Assembly: GCA_003952965.2 (NCBI GenBank) | Contig: CM025854.1 | Span: 2,984,085-3,048,084, forward strand | Origin: Morella rubra | Lineage: Eukaryota; Streptophyta; Magnoliopsida; Fagales; Myricaceae | Direction: 5' to 3' | Length of the DNA: 64,000 nt | Shown: piece after piece, positions 11,901-21,900 of the stretch | Layout: each line of letters begins with the position of its first letter | Numbering within the stretch: the stretch's first letter is position 1 | Position numbers and translations under genes: made by a program | Notes under the pieces: model-generated | Databases searched by the model: none | Told to the model about the DNA's origin: nothing | Seen by the model: the letters and a program-made list of their open reading frames with translations, nothing else

Positions 11901-12053
11901 CCATCGTCATTTGTTTTCAATTATAGACCACAGATCCAAGCATTTCAAGCCACTGTATACCCAACACTAAATCCAACCCAGCTAATGGTAATGAATAAAG
12001 AGTGAGGAAGAAGGAAATACCCCGGAGAATAATGTGAACTTGTTCATATCGCC
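8921..12053 (-). pseudogene. Chromovirus pol: RT, RNase H, integrase, chromodomain (broken)
   Basis: Minus-strand pol text in the usual order: reverse transcriptase (GLLVKKKDGSWRFCIDYRAL near 11.5 kb and the FFDD form of the catalytic box near 11.17 kb), RNase H (around 10.75 kb, ETDASGGGVGAVLTQ), the integrase HHCC domain (GHSGVLRTYKRLAQQFYWP near 10.13 kb), the integrase core (VDRLSKYAHF near 9.9 kb, SAYHPQTDGQTEVVNR near 9.7 kb) and a C-terminal chromodomain near 9.0 kb (VLVKWEQLP, AIWEN), which in chromoviruses directs integration to particular chromatin. It is a fossil with several breaks. Confidence 0.9.
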
Positions 12054-12061
12054 CTTGGCAT

Positions 12062-12245
12062 TAGGGCTGCACAAAACTAGATCGCAGACTAAACCGGACC
12101 ACAAAATCGGACCGGACTGGACCAGTTTTTGTGGTTTTAATAGTACAAATCCGGTCTGGTCCGGACTGGATTTGAAAACCAATTAAATATGGTCTGATCT
12201 GGTCCAGATCTATTGAGAAATTGGTCTAGACCGAACCAGACCGGA
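12062..12245. repeat. hAT left end and subterminal motif cluster
   Basis: The left terminal inverted repeat is followed by a dense cluster of short motifs in both orientations, such as CCGGTCTGGTCCGGAC, ACCGGACC and CCGGACTGG. The matching cluster on the right (16890-17010) carries CGGTCTGGACC, GGACCGGTCCGGTCC and CCGGTCCAACTGG. In hAT elements such repeats bind the transposase BED domain. Confidence 0.8.
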
Positions 12246-12289
12246 TTTTATTAAAAAATAAAAACAAAAAACCTAACTAAAACTATGTG

Positions 12290-13393
12290 GCACGTTTTGA
12301 ACTCCAGCGCAGCCCTTCCCAATTCGGCAATTCCCTTCCAAGTTCCCCCTAAATCCCGAAGTTGAAGACCCAAAGGTCCTGAACCCCCTAGTCCCGAGCC
12401 TCCTGACCTCCCGAGTCCCCACTCATTTTGAACTCCTAGTCCCGGCCTCCCGACGGACCCGACCTCCCCGAGTCCCCAGCGTGTTTTGAATTCCAGTGCT
12501 CCCAGTCCCGGCCTCCCTAGCGCAGCCCCCGTCCCCAGCGTCACCCACTCCCTAGCGCAGCCATAGCCACAGCCCGAACCTCATCCCCAACACAACCCCC
12601 TGCCCCCCAGCGCAGCCCCCGTCCCCAATGCAACCACACCCACAGCCCGAACCACTCGACCACTCCACAGCGCCGCCCAGCCTCTCTTCTCTTTTTGGTA
12701 AGGATTTGACAATTTGTTTGATGGCTTTACCGTTCCTCACTGATTGGGTTAATGGGTTTCAATTTGTTTGATGTCTTTGTGCTCCTTCAGTTGTATAATT
12801 AAGTATCTGCACGAAAGTTTATAAAGGATCACTTGCATATTCTTTAACAAGTCACTGAGGACTTGAAAATTCCTTTTAACAAACAAGTGCGAAGAAAATA
12901 GCGATGAATGAGAAATTTGCAATCTAGGCAATAATTCATTACTTGAATCTTGAAAGGGTTTTGAAGAAGTGATTACTTGAGATACACATGGGGTGAATTT
13001 GATCTTTGTACTGGGGTGAATTTGATCCTGCCAAAATTTGCACCCTGTTTATAATAATTGATACAGGACGATGTCTTAATTAGTCTTTTGCTACATTTGG
13101 AAGTTTTATTTGTAAAGTCATGTATTTGTAAACTACCATTGTAAAGTCATGTGGCTCCTTGTGTGCTGTATGGAAGCAATGCCGAGAGACTTGGATCTAG
13201 TCCTAAAACTTTTGCAAACCACTGTCTGAGTTACTATGGTCTATATTTGATTGGAAATTCTGTTTTCGGTTGGAACTGCCTTGCACCATGGTTTTCCTAC
13301 ACAAGTAAACATGTCATACATGGGTTTTGATTATCACTTTGTCAATAAATGAAGGTTGTTTCTACTTTCTATGCCTCGTAGACACTAGACACT
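12290..13393 (+). promoter_or_regulatory. hAT transposase leader with 5' UTR intron
   Basis: A C-rich leader (12300-12690) contains degenerate repeats of AGCGCAGCCCCCGTCCCCA (clear copies near 12520 and 12609). A good donor TTG|GTAAGG lies at 12697/12698 and an acceptor (atgcctcgtag) ends at 13381, just before the transposase ATG at 13394, so a 684-bp 5' UTR intron is likely. The 5' UTR intron is inferred from splice sites only. Confidence 0.45.
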
Positions 13394-15775
13394 ATGTCTC
13401 GTTCTCGTAATCGTTCGGAGCGTACTGTTGATGCTAGGGGATTGAGTTTAGAGGAGGAGGATATGATGGTTGAGGAGGAAAATGTTTCAGAAATTTCCAC
13501 ACCAAGTAGTGAACCACCTAAACCAAAAAGAAAGAATCAATCTATGGTTTGGACTTCCTTTACAAAGAAGTATATTGGTGACCCACCACACGCTAGGGAA
13601 TTTTGCAACTATTGTGATGCTAATTATGCTGCGGATGGAAATAGGAATGGGACGAAAAATTTGTTAGAACATCTTACTAAATGTAAGAAAAACCCCAATC
13701 AAATACCCCCAAAACAAGACAAAAGGCAAAAAACTTTAGCATATGAGAAGGGAGTTGAGGGTGATGAGAACCCTAGTAATTTGATGTTGGCAAAAAAATT
13801 TGACCATAATCATGCTATAGCTCTTCGTCAAGCTTTGGCAAAGTTTCTTATTGTTGATGAGCTCCCTTTCAGGATTGTGGAATCTCCCCAATTTAGAAAG
13901 TTTGTACGAATGCTAGAGCCTAGATTTCAAGTCCCATCTCACATGACCATTGCTAGGACTTGTATGGACATTTTTAAGGATCAAAAAGCATGGTTGAAGT
14001 GTATGATGAAGGCTTGTGATAGTAGAGTTTGTCTCACCACTGATGCTTGGACTTCGATTCAGAATTTGAGTTATATGGTTGTCACTGCCCATTGGATTGA
14101 CAATGAGTGAAAATTGCAAAAAAGGGTGATTAGCTTTCGTTTGATTGATAATCACAAAGGAGACACAATTGGGGCGCAAGTGGAGGAGTGTTTACATGAT
14201 TGGGGAATTGAGAAGATTATGACCATCACAGTTGATAACGCGTCTTCAAATGATACAACTATTGGTTACTTGAAGAGGCATCTACGCAGTAATGTATTGA
14301 ATGGTCTTTACATTCACATGAGATGTGCGGCGCATATTATGAATCTTGTGGTTGGTGATGGGTTGAAGATAAATGATGATGCAATTACAAGGGTTCGTGA
14401 TGCAATTAGGTATGTATTTTTTTTTCATTTCTTAGTACTATGCATAATTCGTTTATTAGAAATTCATTATTTCTTACAGTTATTTTTTGTGAAATGCAAT
14501 TAGGTATGTGCGGTCTTCTCCTGCAAGGTTATCAAGTTTAATCAATGTGTTGAGAAAGGAGAGGATCGAATGTTCCAAGAGTTTGTGCCTTGATGTCTCA
14601 ACCCGTTGAACTCTACTTATTTGATGTTGGATGTTGCTGAGAAGTATGAGTTTGCTTTTGATAGAATGGAGAGTGATGATGTTGATTATCTTCCGCATTT
14701 TACTGAAGGTGAGTGTGGGAAGAGGAACTTGGGACCTCCAACAAAAGAGGACTGGGCAAAAATACGAGTATTTTGCAAGTTTCTTGAACTCTTTTATGAT
14801 ACTACGGTGCAATTTTCTGGTTCTTTGTATGTTACTTCGAATTCCTACTTCCATGGAATCTATGGGGTGCATTCTCATTTGTGTCGTTATTCACAAAGTA
14901 CGGACAAAAGATTGAAAGACATGGCTGATATTATGATGGTTAAGTACCAAAAATATTGGGGAGGAATGACAGGTTAAATTTGTTGATATTTATTGCAAAT
15001 GTGGTTGATCCACGGTCTAAATTACAAGTAATGGGACAAATGGTGAGGTTGATGTATGGTGGAATAGAGGGAGAGAAGTTGGTGGCCAGTATAAGTGATT
15101 TGTTTCGTGCATTGTTTGATGAATATGCGTCGGGGTTACCTCAGGCTCAGGTGCATTCATCTACTAGTAGTACGCCTCCTCCTCCTCCAGTGGTTGTGGG
15201 TTCTGGCAGCAAGCTAACTTTATTTGAGGATTATTGGAGCACGCCTATGTTGTTTGGAACATATGCATCAAGTCCCAATGCAAACTTAGAAATTGATCAG
15301 TATTTGGCTGATCCACTTGTTGCTCCAGACAAGAATTTTGACGTATTGAAATGGTGGAAGGATAATGATTTACGATATCCCGTCATTGCTAGGATTGCAC
15401 GGGATGTATTGGCTATCCCTATCTCCACTGTGTCTTCAGAGTCCGCTTTTAGTACAGGGGGATGCGTACTTGATCCATTTCGGAGTTCATTAGCTCCAGC
15501 GACTATGAAGGCCCTCGTTTGCACTCAAGATTGGTTGAGGCGTGCGAATGAAAAGGAACCAATTAACATCAAAGAAACTTTGGATTGTATCGAGAGTTAT
15601 GACATGGATTCCGGTAAATAAAATGTGTTTGTAATTTTAATTCTCTTTTTATTTTCTCTATGCTTTACTTATATTTATTTGTTTTAAACATTTATTGACA
15701 TTTAAACTTGCAGAAATGGCAAGCAATAGCACATCAGTAAGCGAACTTGGGACATCAACCACCGGCAAGACTTGA
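13394..15775 (+). pseudogene. hAT transposase (BED finger, RICESLEEPER-like), three lesions
   Basis: The ATG at 13394 opens a protein with an acidic start, a basic patch (PPKPKRKNQS) and a BED zinc finger with C71, C74, H93 and C97. The catalytic region follows, with LTTDAWTS (D217 the likely first catalytic Asp), TVDNASSND, CAAHIMNL near 14330, and a C-terminal hAT dimerisation domain (DPLVAPDKNFDVLKWWK, ARDVLAIPISTVSSESAFS). Introns fit at 14410-14503 and 15614-15713; the last exon (15714-15775) restores the frame as ASNSTSVSELGTSTTGKT then stop. Lesions: the codon after WIDNE is TGA where hAT proteins usually have W (14108-14110), and one base is missing near 14607 and another near 14955, shifting frame. 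Everything else reads through, so decay is recent. The transposase would cut and paste the element by binding its ends. Confidence 0.92.
14410..14503 (+). other. 94-nt intron bounded by a 16-bp direct repeat
   Basis: The exon text RDAIR joins YVRSSPARLSSL if 14410-14503 is removed. Both intron edges carry the same 16 bp, ATGCAATTAGGTATGT (14400-14415 and 14494-14509), and the splice cut falls at the same place in each copy, after AATTAG. The spacer is T-rich and includes a CTTACAG that could serve as an alternative acceptor. Confidence 0.7.
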
Positions 15776-16889
15776 GGAGACTCATTTGGGACATTTGCAA
15801 GCTTTTTAGTTTGTTAATGTATTTGTTTGTGCGTGTTTTGACTTATGGTGCTTAATTTGACATTTGTATTTTTAGTTTGAGACATTTGTATTTTGATTTA
15901 TGTGCTTAATTTGTTATCTTAAGTCCCATATACAATCAAAATCACTCCCTTTTTTATATTAACTTTACAATTCAATAATCATATTGAAAGTAATGTTAAC
16001 GAAGAAAAGTAGACATATTTAGGAGACATAGGTGTAATTTAAATGAAAATCTCTGACATTAATTTACTTTTAAGGTGAAAAAAGGGATGGCTAGTTCAAC
16101 AAAAAGCAAACACAAGCATGAAGATCGTGATATAAAAAGACACAAATTTCATATTTTAATAAGTGATAAATGTTAACTATATTAGGGGTTATAGAAGATT
16201 AGATAGTAAATATTTGATTTATCTAGACTATTAATATCACATTGAAATTAATTGTTCATAAATACATGTTCTACATACTAAATAGTACAACTGTACAGGA
16301 CCCTAATAAACTAAAATCAATTAGAACAATTAATTTAGAATAATTAATTTCATTTCATGGATCGACCTTTTTTTCATTGTTCGAAAACATATAAAAATCA
16401 AGTCAATTTTTAGAGCTATGAACTAGATCCTTAATTTTATATGAATGTAGACCTAATGGCTATCGAAAGAATTAAATATCGACCTTAAGTCAAGAAAATT
16501 TTAGGAGATCAATGAAAGTCAGAGCTAATGTAATCATGCATGAATGATAAGTAAGATATATATTTTTCTCATAAACACCTATTTTATATATCAATATATT
16601 TCAAATTGGGATGGAGAGTTAGAATCGAATACTCTTATACTAATTACTATAGTCTCTCTGCAATTGGATAAAATACAAGAATAATAGCTATTTTGATTAT
16701 ATATTCATTTGGTAAGTATTAAGTAAATATGTATTTATTAAAATTAGAAGAATAATTTTTTAACAAAATTTATTAATACTAACATAGTAACATTAATGAT
16801 CTGACCATAAAATGATTAGAAATGAAACTTTTATTTGAATGAATTCACATTTTTTTATTTTAAGATGTGAGCTGAAAAAAAAAAAAACC
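15776..16889. other. AT-rich 3' part of the hAT element
   Basis: Between the transposase stop and the right subterminal cluster. It is strongly AT-rich, with poly(A)-signal-like words but no gene. It probably holds the transposase 3' UTR and filler. Confidence 0.5.
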
Positions 16890-17033
16890 CGGTCTGGACC
16901 ACTTAAGTGGTCCAAACCGAACCACTTTGGACCGGTCCGGTCCTTCCATTTAAGCACAACCGGAAATCCGGTCCAACTGGATTCCGGTCCAAAAATCGGA
17001 CCGAATTTTCGGTTGGGCAGCCCTACTTGGCAT

Positions 17034-18214
17034 TGCAATCGATTTCCATTTGCCACTCACACTGTATATGGTTGAGTAGGAACAACCAGCAAGTGCAACA
17101 AATTGGCCACTTTCTCACTAATGTGAGTAGAGCCGCTGTCAATAAGAACAACGAACTCATGATGTTCAATTTTAGCTGTGATGTGCATGGTCCGAGAAGT
17201 AGACTAGCCAGACAACGCGTCCAAAGAAATTTCAGGTTCAGGCAGCTCTTCCACGTTTTCCTCTATAATTTCCTCGCAAACTATATCTTCTGTGCCATCA
17301 AGCAAAAGCAGCCGTGGCCCATGACATTTATGGCTGGGTGTAAATTTGTCATTACAATTGAAGCAAAGACCTTGAGCTCTCCTTTTTTGCATCTCATCCC
17401 ATATTAGACATTTTACAGGAGAAGCGGAAGGTGATCTTGTTGTAGCTGGAAGTGCCAATGGTGCTCGGTTGGTTGAAAGTGGGCGTGTATACCTCTGTTG
17501 GCGAAGAAGTTGATCTTCTCGCATTCGGGCCAAACTAATGGCTTCCTTCAGGATCTTGGGTTTAAACATTCTAATACCCTCGGATACCTCTGGTTTGAGA
17601 CCTCCCATAAAGGTCCCTACCAATGCCTTTTGTGTCCACCCATGCACTCGATTGCCCAATCTCTCAAATTCTTTTTGGTAATCCTACACGAAACTCACCT
17701 GTCTAATCCGTTATAATGGCTCATCAAAATCCTCGCATTCTGTGGGTCCGAATCGAGCCCACAACTCCTCCTTGAAGTTCTTCCACGTCACCATTCGCCC
17801 TTCCTCCTGGTAGGCTTGCCGAAGCCACCGCCACCATTGGTTGGCTTCACCTTCAAGGTGGAATGATGCTGAAAAGACCTTTTGAGTTGTTGTAGTACCT
17901 TGATACTCAAAGAATTAGTGAACTCGATTGAACCATTCCATCGGGTCATCACCGGAGTACCTTGGAAACTCGAGTTTGGCCATTTTTGACGAGAAGATGA
18001 GTCCTTCTCTATTGTTACGTAGATGACCGTCTTGATCAGGGTTGTTGTAGCTAACCCCTATCTTATTTGATAACAAGACCTCAAACAATTGGTTGATAGT
18101 TTCCTCCAAGTGGTGTAGCTTGTCAGCAACACCCAGCTCTATGCGATTGACGCTATCTTGTAATCCACCAAGCCCAGCTTCTAAACTTTCAATCCTTTCC
18201 TTGTTGGTTGCCAT
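17034..18214 (-). pseudogene. Chromovirus gag and protease start (broken)
   Basis: Minus-strand gag begins MATNKERIESLEAGLGGL at 18214, seven bases from the primer site. It continues through the gag core (MAKLEFPRYSGDDPMEWFNR near 17.95 kb) to a CCHC knuckle (CFNCNDKFTPSHKC near 17.34 kb) and then an aspartic protease start with the DSG triad (VLIDSGSTH near 17.12 kb). The hAT element sits just past this point. It is a fossil with more than one break. Confidence 0.85.
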
Positions 18215-18220
18215 TAACTT

Positions 18221-18233
18221 GGCTCCGATACCA
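18221..18233 (-). promoter_or_regulatory. Primer binding site (initiator Met tRNA)
   Basis: One base inside the 5' LTR the minus strand reads TGGTATCGGAGCC, which differs at one position from the complement of the plant initiator-Met tRNA 3' end (TGGTATCAGAGCC), the standard primer of many plant LTR elements. Confidence 0.85.
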
Positions 18234-18234
18234 A

Positions 18235-18585
18235 TGATAGATCCCAAGTAATTAGAATAAGAACAAATTCTATTAAAGTCTATCTTCGGGTGAGAGTGTA
18301 CCACAAAGTTGAATATATTTTTCTTATTTTCCCATACGACAATTTTGCAAGATTTAAATAACTACGCAACTAACAACCCATGATGCCAAACCTCCTAAAT
18401 TGTAGCAACAGATAAAAGAAAATCTTGGCTACTAACAAACTTATTGACTAACAAACGTATTGACTCGCGTTCTTATTGACTCACGATGCCCCTTATTCTT
18501 CGTAACAACTCTACCCACAACTTACTCTGCCCCTTCCTCGTAACGTCTTGGCCTCCTATTCCGCACAGGATGATGTCTCTTATCA
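18235..18585 (-). repeat. Chromovirus LTR (5' LTR in element sense)
   Basis: 351 bp with TGATA...TATCA ends, partner of 8554-8906. The right target duplication CTGTT is at 18586-18590, after which LINE text resumes. Confidence 0.95.
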
Positions 18586-18690
18586 CTGTTCAGAGCCGGC
18601 TTGTCCATCCAACACCTCATGGATTCCTTTCCAGGATGTGCCCACTCCCGCCACCCTCTCCATTAACAGATAACTCGTTAAAAATTAGTT

Positions 18691-18947
18691 TTTTCAACAA
18701 AAGAGAAAAACATTTTCGTAGCCTAAAGGATGAAAAACAGAGCTTCCGCATACATACAAAAAATAGGCTGCTCCTGCTATAACATGTAAAAATAATTTCA
18801 TGCAGACGTTAACGTACAAACCGGGGCGCTGCAGTTCATTTCATGGATGAACAAGGAACCCCCCCATACAACAACTTCCACACCCCAAAACCAAAAATGC
18901 ATGTTCACTGCATGAAGCAGATTTTCGTAAATACATCCACCTCCCTT
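18691..18947 (-). other. Likely 3' UTR of the acyltransferase gene
   Basis: About 250 bases between the stop codon (18948) and the end of the LINE. It is not coding. The minus strand contains T-rich stretches and no canonical AATAAA close by, so the cleavage site is unknown and could even lie within LINE-derived DNA. Confidence 0.4.
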
Positions 18948-21900
18948 TCACCAGTTGTGTCTCTTTCGAGATCTCAAAAAATTAGGCATATATCTTGATA
19001 TAGGATATGGGCATCCAAAGAAACGAAAAATATTTTGGCAATCTTTTGGCCCAACATCATTTCCTCGTGAACTTAAATGACTTAAATATGTTTTCCCCTC
19101 GTATATATAGCAAAGCTGCTGCCACAGAAGCAAGCCCAACCCTACCTGCACAGAAATGCTTGTAACAAACAGATATACTAGAACAAGCCCTCTTGCAGAT
19201 AGTAGCACTGCAGACCGTAGCAAAGCAACAAAGACTTCCATCGCAACTCTGAAAGCCATATCTCTGTTAAAACCACTGAGACGGCTAAACCTATACGTTA
19301 ATGGTGGCCATATATGCCACCCCGCATAGGCAGACATGATGGAGACATAGATTGTACTTATGACAGCTGAAATTAGGAAAAGAAGGAAATATCGGTGGTT
19401 CGCGGCACCAACACAGTTCCCAATCTGCAAGACAATCATAATTGTTACCATCTCAATAGTTATAATTTAGACAGCAACATTAAAACTCTAGCTCTATAGT
19501 CAAGATATGCAATACAATTTAATAATTCAGGCAAGATTTTCCAAAGTTAACTGCTCTAATGTCAACAAAATAGTCCGCCAAAAAGTAGACTTCACTGAGG
19601 ATTAGTAGCACATCAGGCACGTGAACATAAATGTATTTCACTGGTGCAGCCCTTTGGGACTATGACCATGGTGAGGTACTGAGGTTGCTCATTAACTTTC
19701 TCATACTACTCCCAACCCACCTTACCTTGCACACCTGCCTCCTCCACTCAAATCTAAAAAGCATGTTTTCGGCTTTTTTTCTTTAACTAATTATTTCAAA
19801 TGATCAAAATGGTATGTCAAATGGACATGAGTTCCCTAAACTGTGCCTTCCATTTCCAATTACACAGCATGTGTGACGAAGGGGGCCTATTTGAAAAGAA
19901 CACTAGCACAAGGAGTACAATGAGACATTTGTTGTGTTGCTATATAATAGAGTGATTAACTCTATCATTGAGATAAAAGACCTTAAGCAAACAAATGAGT
20001 ACTATGTAAGTTGTACACTAGATGCAATCTAGAGTGCCTTGTGAAACCACTGTTAGTTGGAAGGCGCTTCTATCACAAGTCACTTATTGTCCTTAAACTT
20101 GAGAGCTTTAGGTTTATTTATTTATTACGCCCACACGTTTTGACAATGTCAACACATGATATCCTTTTAGGGACTAAGTATATTGATAGAGTTGGGTTGT
20201 GTATAATATTAAAATAGATATGAGGGCTCCACAAGGAATCCATCCGTCTCAAGAAAACTAAATATATTCAGTTAATTTACATTTGGAAGTTGAATTAAAA
20301 AAAGAAAAAAGAAAACCCAGCAGTGAGATTTTCCAAATGTATTTTCTGTATCAAAAAATATCTGTATATTGTTTTTAGGAAATGTTTTATGCTCCAATTC
20401 AATAATGAATTATGATAGTGACATGAACTAGAGATTTGTGACAGTGACATTCAATTAATCCTATTGGCTCATATGGAATATAATATGGTAGAATGATGTT
20501 TTAGAGAATATAGCTCAAATAATAAAATATATTCCTTCCTATTAGCTTAAGTCTTTGGGATGAGTGGTAAATTCTCATGGTATTAGAGCTAAGGTTCTAA
20601 GTTGGAGACTTAACTCCGCACTTTACCTCAATTTCAATTTAAATAATGCACATGTAGGGCCTCCCAATTAAAGGAAAATTCGACCCACATGTGAGGGAGA
20701 ATGTTAGAGAATATAGATCAAATAACAAAATATATCTCTTCCTATTAACTTAAGCTTTTGGGATAAGTGGTAGATTCAAAGGATGATTTGTGATGAATGT
20801 ATATAAAGGGAATTGTTTGTAAAATCTCAAAGGTTTTATTGCAATAAGTTGGCCATTATTTCAATTTTTAATCAAAACAAGATTTTTTCACATAAACTTT
20901 TTCAATCTTCAATAAAATTTTATTTCTAATCATTGGTCTCAATTTCTATGAAAAAAACACAAAAACCAAAACAAATTTTACAAAAACCCCATAAAAAACT
21001 CCTCTCACAAACATTTCTTTCCCAAACACATTTTTTTACTCTCACATCCCCAAAAAAATAAATTTCAAAAAATTTCTCTTTCCAAACATCTGGCCCCAAA
21101 CTCTCATAAACACCAAAAAAAACAAATCTCAAAAAATTTTCCTTAATCATTACAAAAAAAATAGTTTTAAAAACAAACAAACATAGCCCAAGTTTATCAA
21201 AAACCCTAAAAACAGAAAATATTCAAGGTATGAGTTATCAAATCAAACATGTACACGTTCTAATTGAATGAAATTCGATCCTGGGTACAACATGAAATGT
21301 TGTTTGATTTCCACATATCAAAACTAGCAATTTCATTATTAATCTCATGGCTTATATAATAAAACTTCGGGAGAGAATGGTTGAACATAAATTACATCAC
21401 AAAACACAAATTTTGGAGAATCAATATTGTTTTAGCAAGAACGATCAACCATGGAAGCTACTTTCTTCTTGGGCACTTGATAGAGAATATAAACATATCA
21501 GTTAAACCTCTCCACTGAGTTTTCCTCAACTTAGAGAATGAAGATATTTAGCGTGGTGGATTTGAGGACAGTGCTTCCTTAAAGTATACAAATGTGATTA
21601 GGGATATGTGAAATAAAGTTTTAAGTAATGTGAGAACTAGTGGAAGTATCACAAGTTCCTCTTAGAATAAGCTAACATCAAAGATCAACATTTTCCCGGC
21701 ATCTCTTTGCATTTTTTATGGACGAACACGAGGTCAGATGGTCCACGTTTGCAGATAACATTGTGTCAGCTAATGAGATCGGAATGAGAATTAACTCAAA
21801 GAAGTTTTGAGAAATGCTTCAGAGCCTAGCAGTTTTAAGTTGTGTAAGACTAAAACTGAGCATATGTTATGCAAAATATGGATGAGGATCTACCCCTAAG

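Larger units (their letters stand above)
12062..17025 (+). mobile_element. hAT DNA transposon with full-length but broken transposase gene
   Basis: A 4964-bp element inside the protease region of the chromovirus. It is flanked by a perfect 8-bp target duplication CTTGGCAT (12054-12061 and 17026-17033), the hallmark of hAT insertion. The ends are inverted: TAGGGCTGCACAA at the left, and TAGGGCTGCCCAA when the right end is read backwards. Both subterminal regions carry many copies of CCGGTC/GGACCGG-type motifs (12090-12245 and 16890-17010), probably transposase binding sites. The transposase gene runs 13394-15775 in four or more exons. The right 1.2 kb (15.78-16.89 kb) is AT-rich and shows no gene. 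Target duplication and termini are clean, yet the transposase has three visible lesions, so it is now non-autonomous. It is younger than the chromovirus it interrupts. Confidence 0.97.
8554..18585 (-). mobile_element. Ty3/gypsy chromovirus (Reina-like), interrupted by hAT
   Basis: Both LTRs are present (8554-8906 and 18235-18585), each with TGATA...TATCA ends, and a perfect 5-bp target duplication CTGTT flanks the element (8549-8553 and 18586-18590). Without the 4964-bp hAT insertion and its 8-bp duplicated site the element is about 5.06 kb. Parts in minus-strand order: LTR, primer site matching initiator-Met tRNA, gag with CCHC knuckle, protease, reverse transcriptase, RNase H, integrase, chromodomain, polypurine tract, LTR. 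Small size, short LTRs and a C-terminal chromodomain point to the Reina lineage of chromoviruses, though clade assignment needs a tree. The LTRs differ at roughly 25 of 350 sites by eye (about 7%), so it is millions of years old. It is broken, with several breaks besides the hAT insertion. Confidence 0.95.
2737..18690 (+). mobile_element. Old L1-type LINE, host of the nested insertions
   Basis: A plant L1-like non-LTR retrotransposon can be followed in order on the plus strand: a possible ORF1 tail (2737-3057), endonuclease (about 3150-3970), reverse transcriptase (about 4260-5303), a resumed segment with the peptide TYLGLP and the QDKV region (6237-6351), then the thumb, zf-RVT and RNase H-like tail (7107-8553), and its last about 100 bases at 18591-18690. 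Between these pieces lie a gypsy fragment, a retroposon and a chromovirus carrying a hAT element. The reading frame is broken throughout by many stops and frameshifts, so it is a fossil older than everything inside it. A poly(A) tail and target duplications could not be identified. The 5' boundary is uncertain (ORF1 is weak) and the 3' boundary is set where similarity to LINE protein fades. It is the outermost layer of the nest. Confidence 0.75.
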
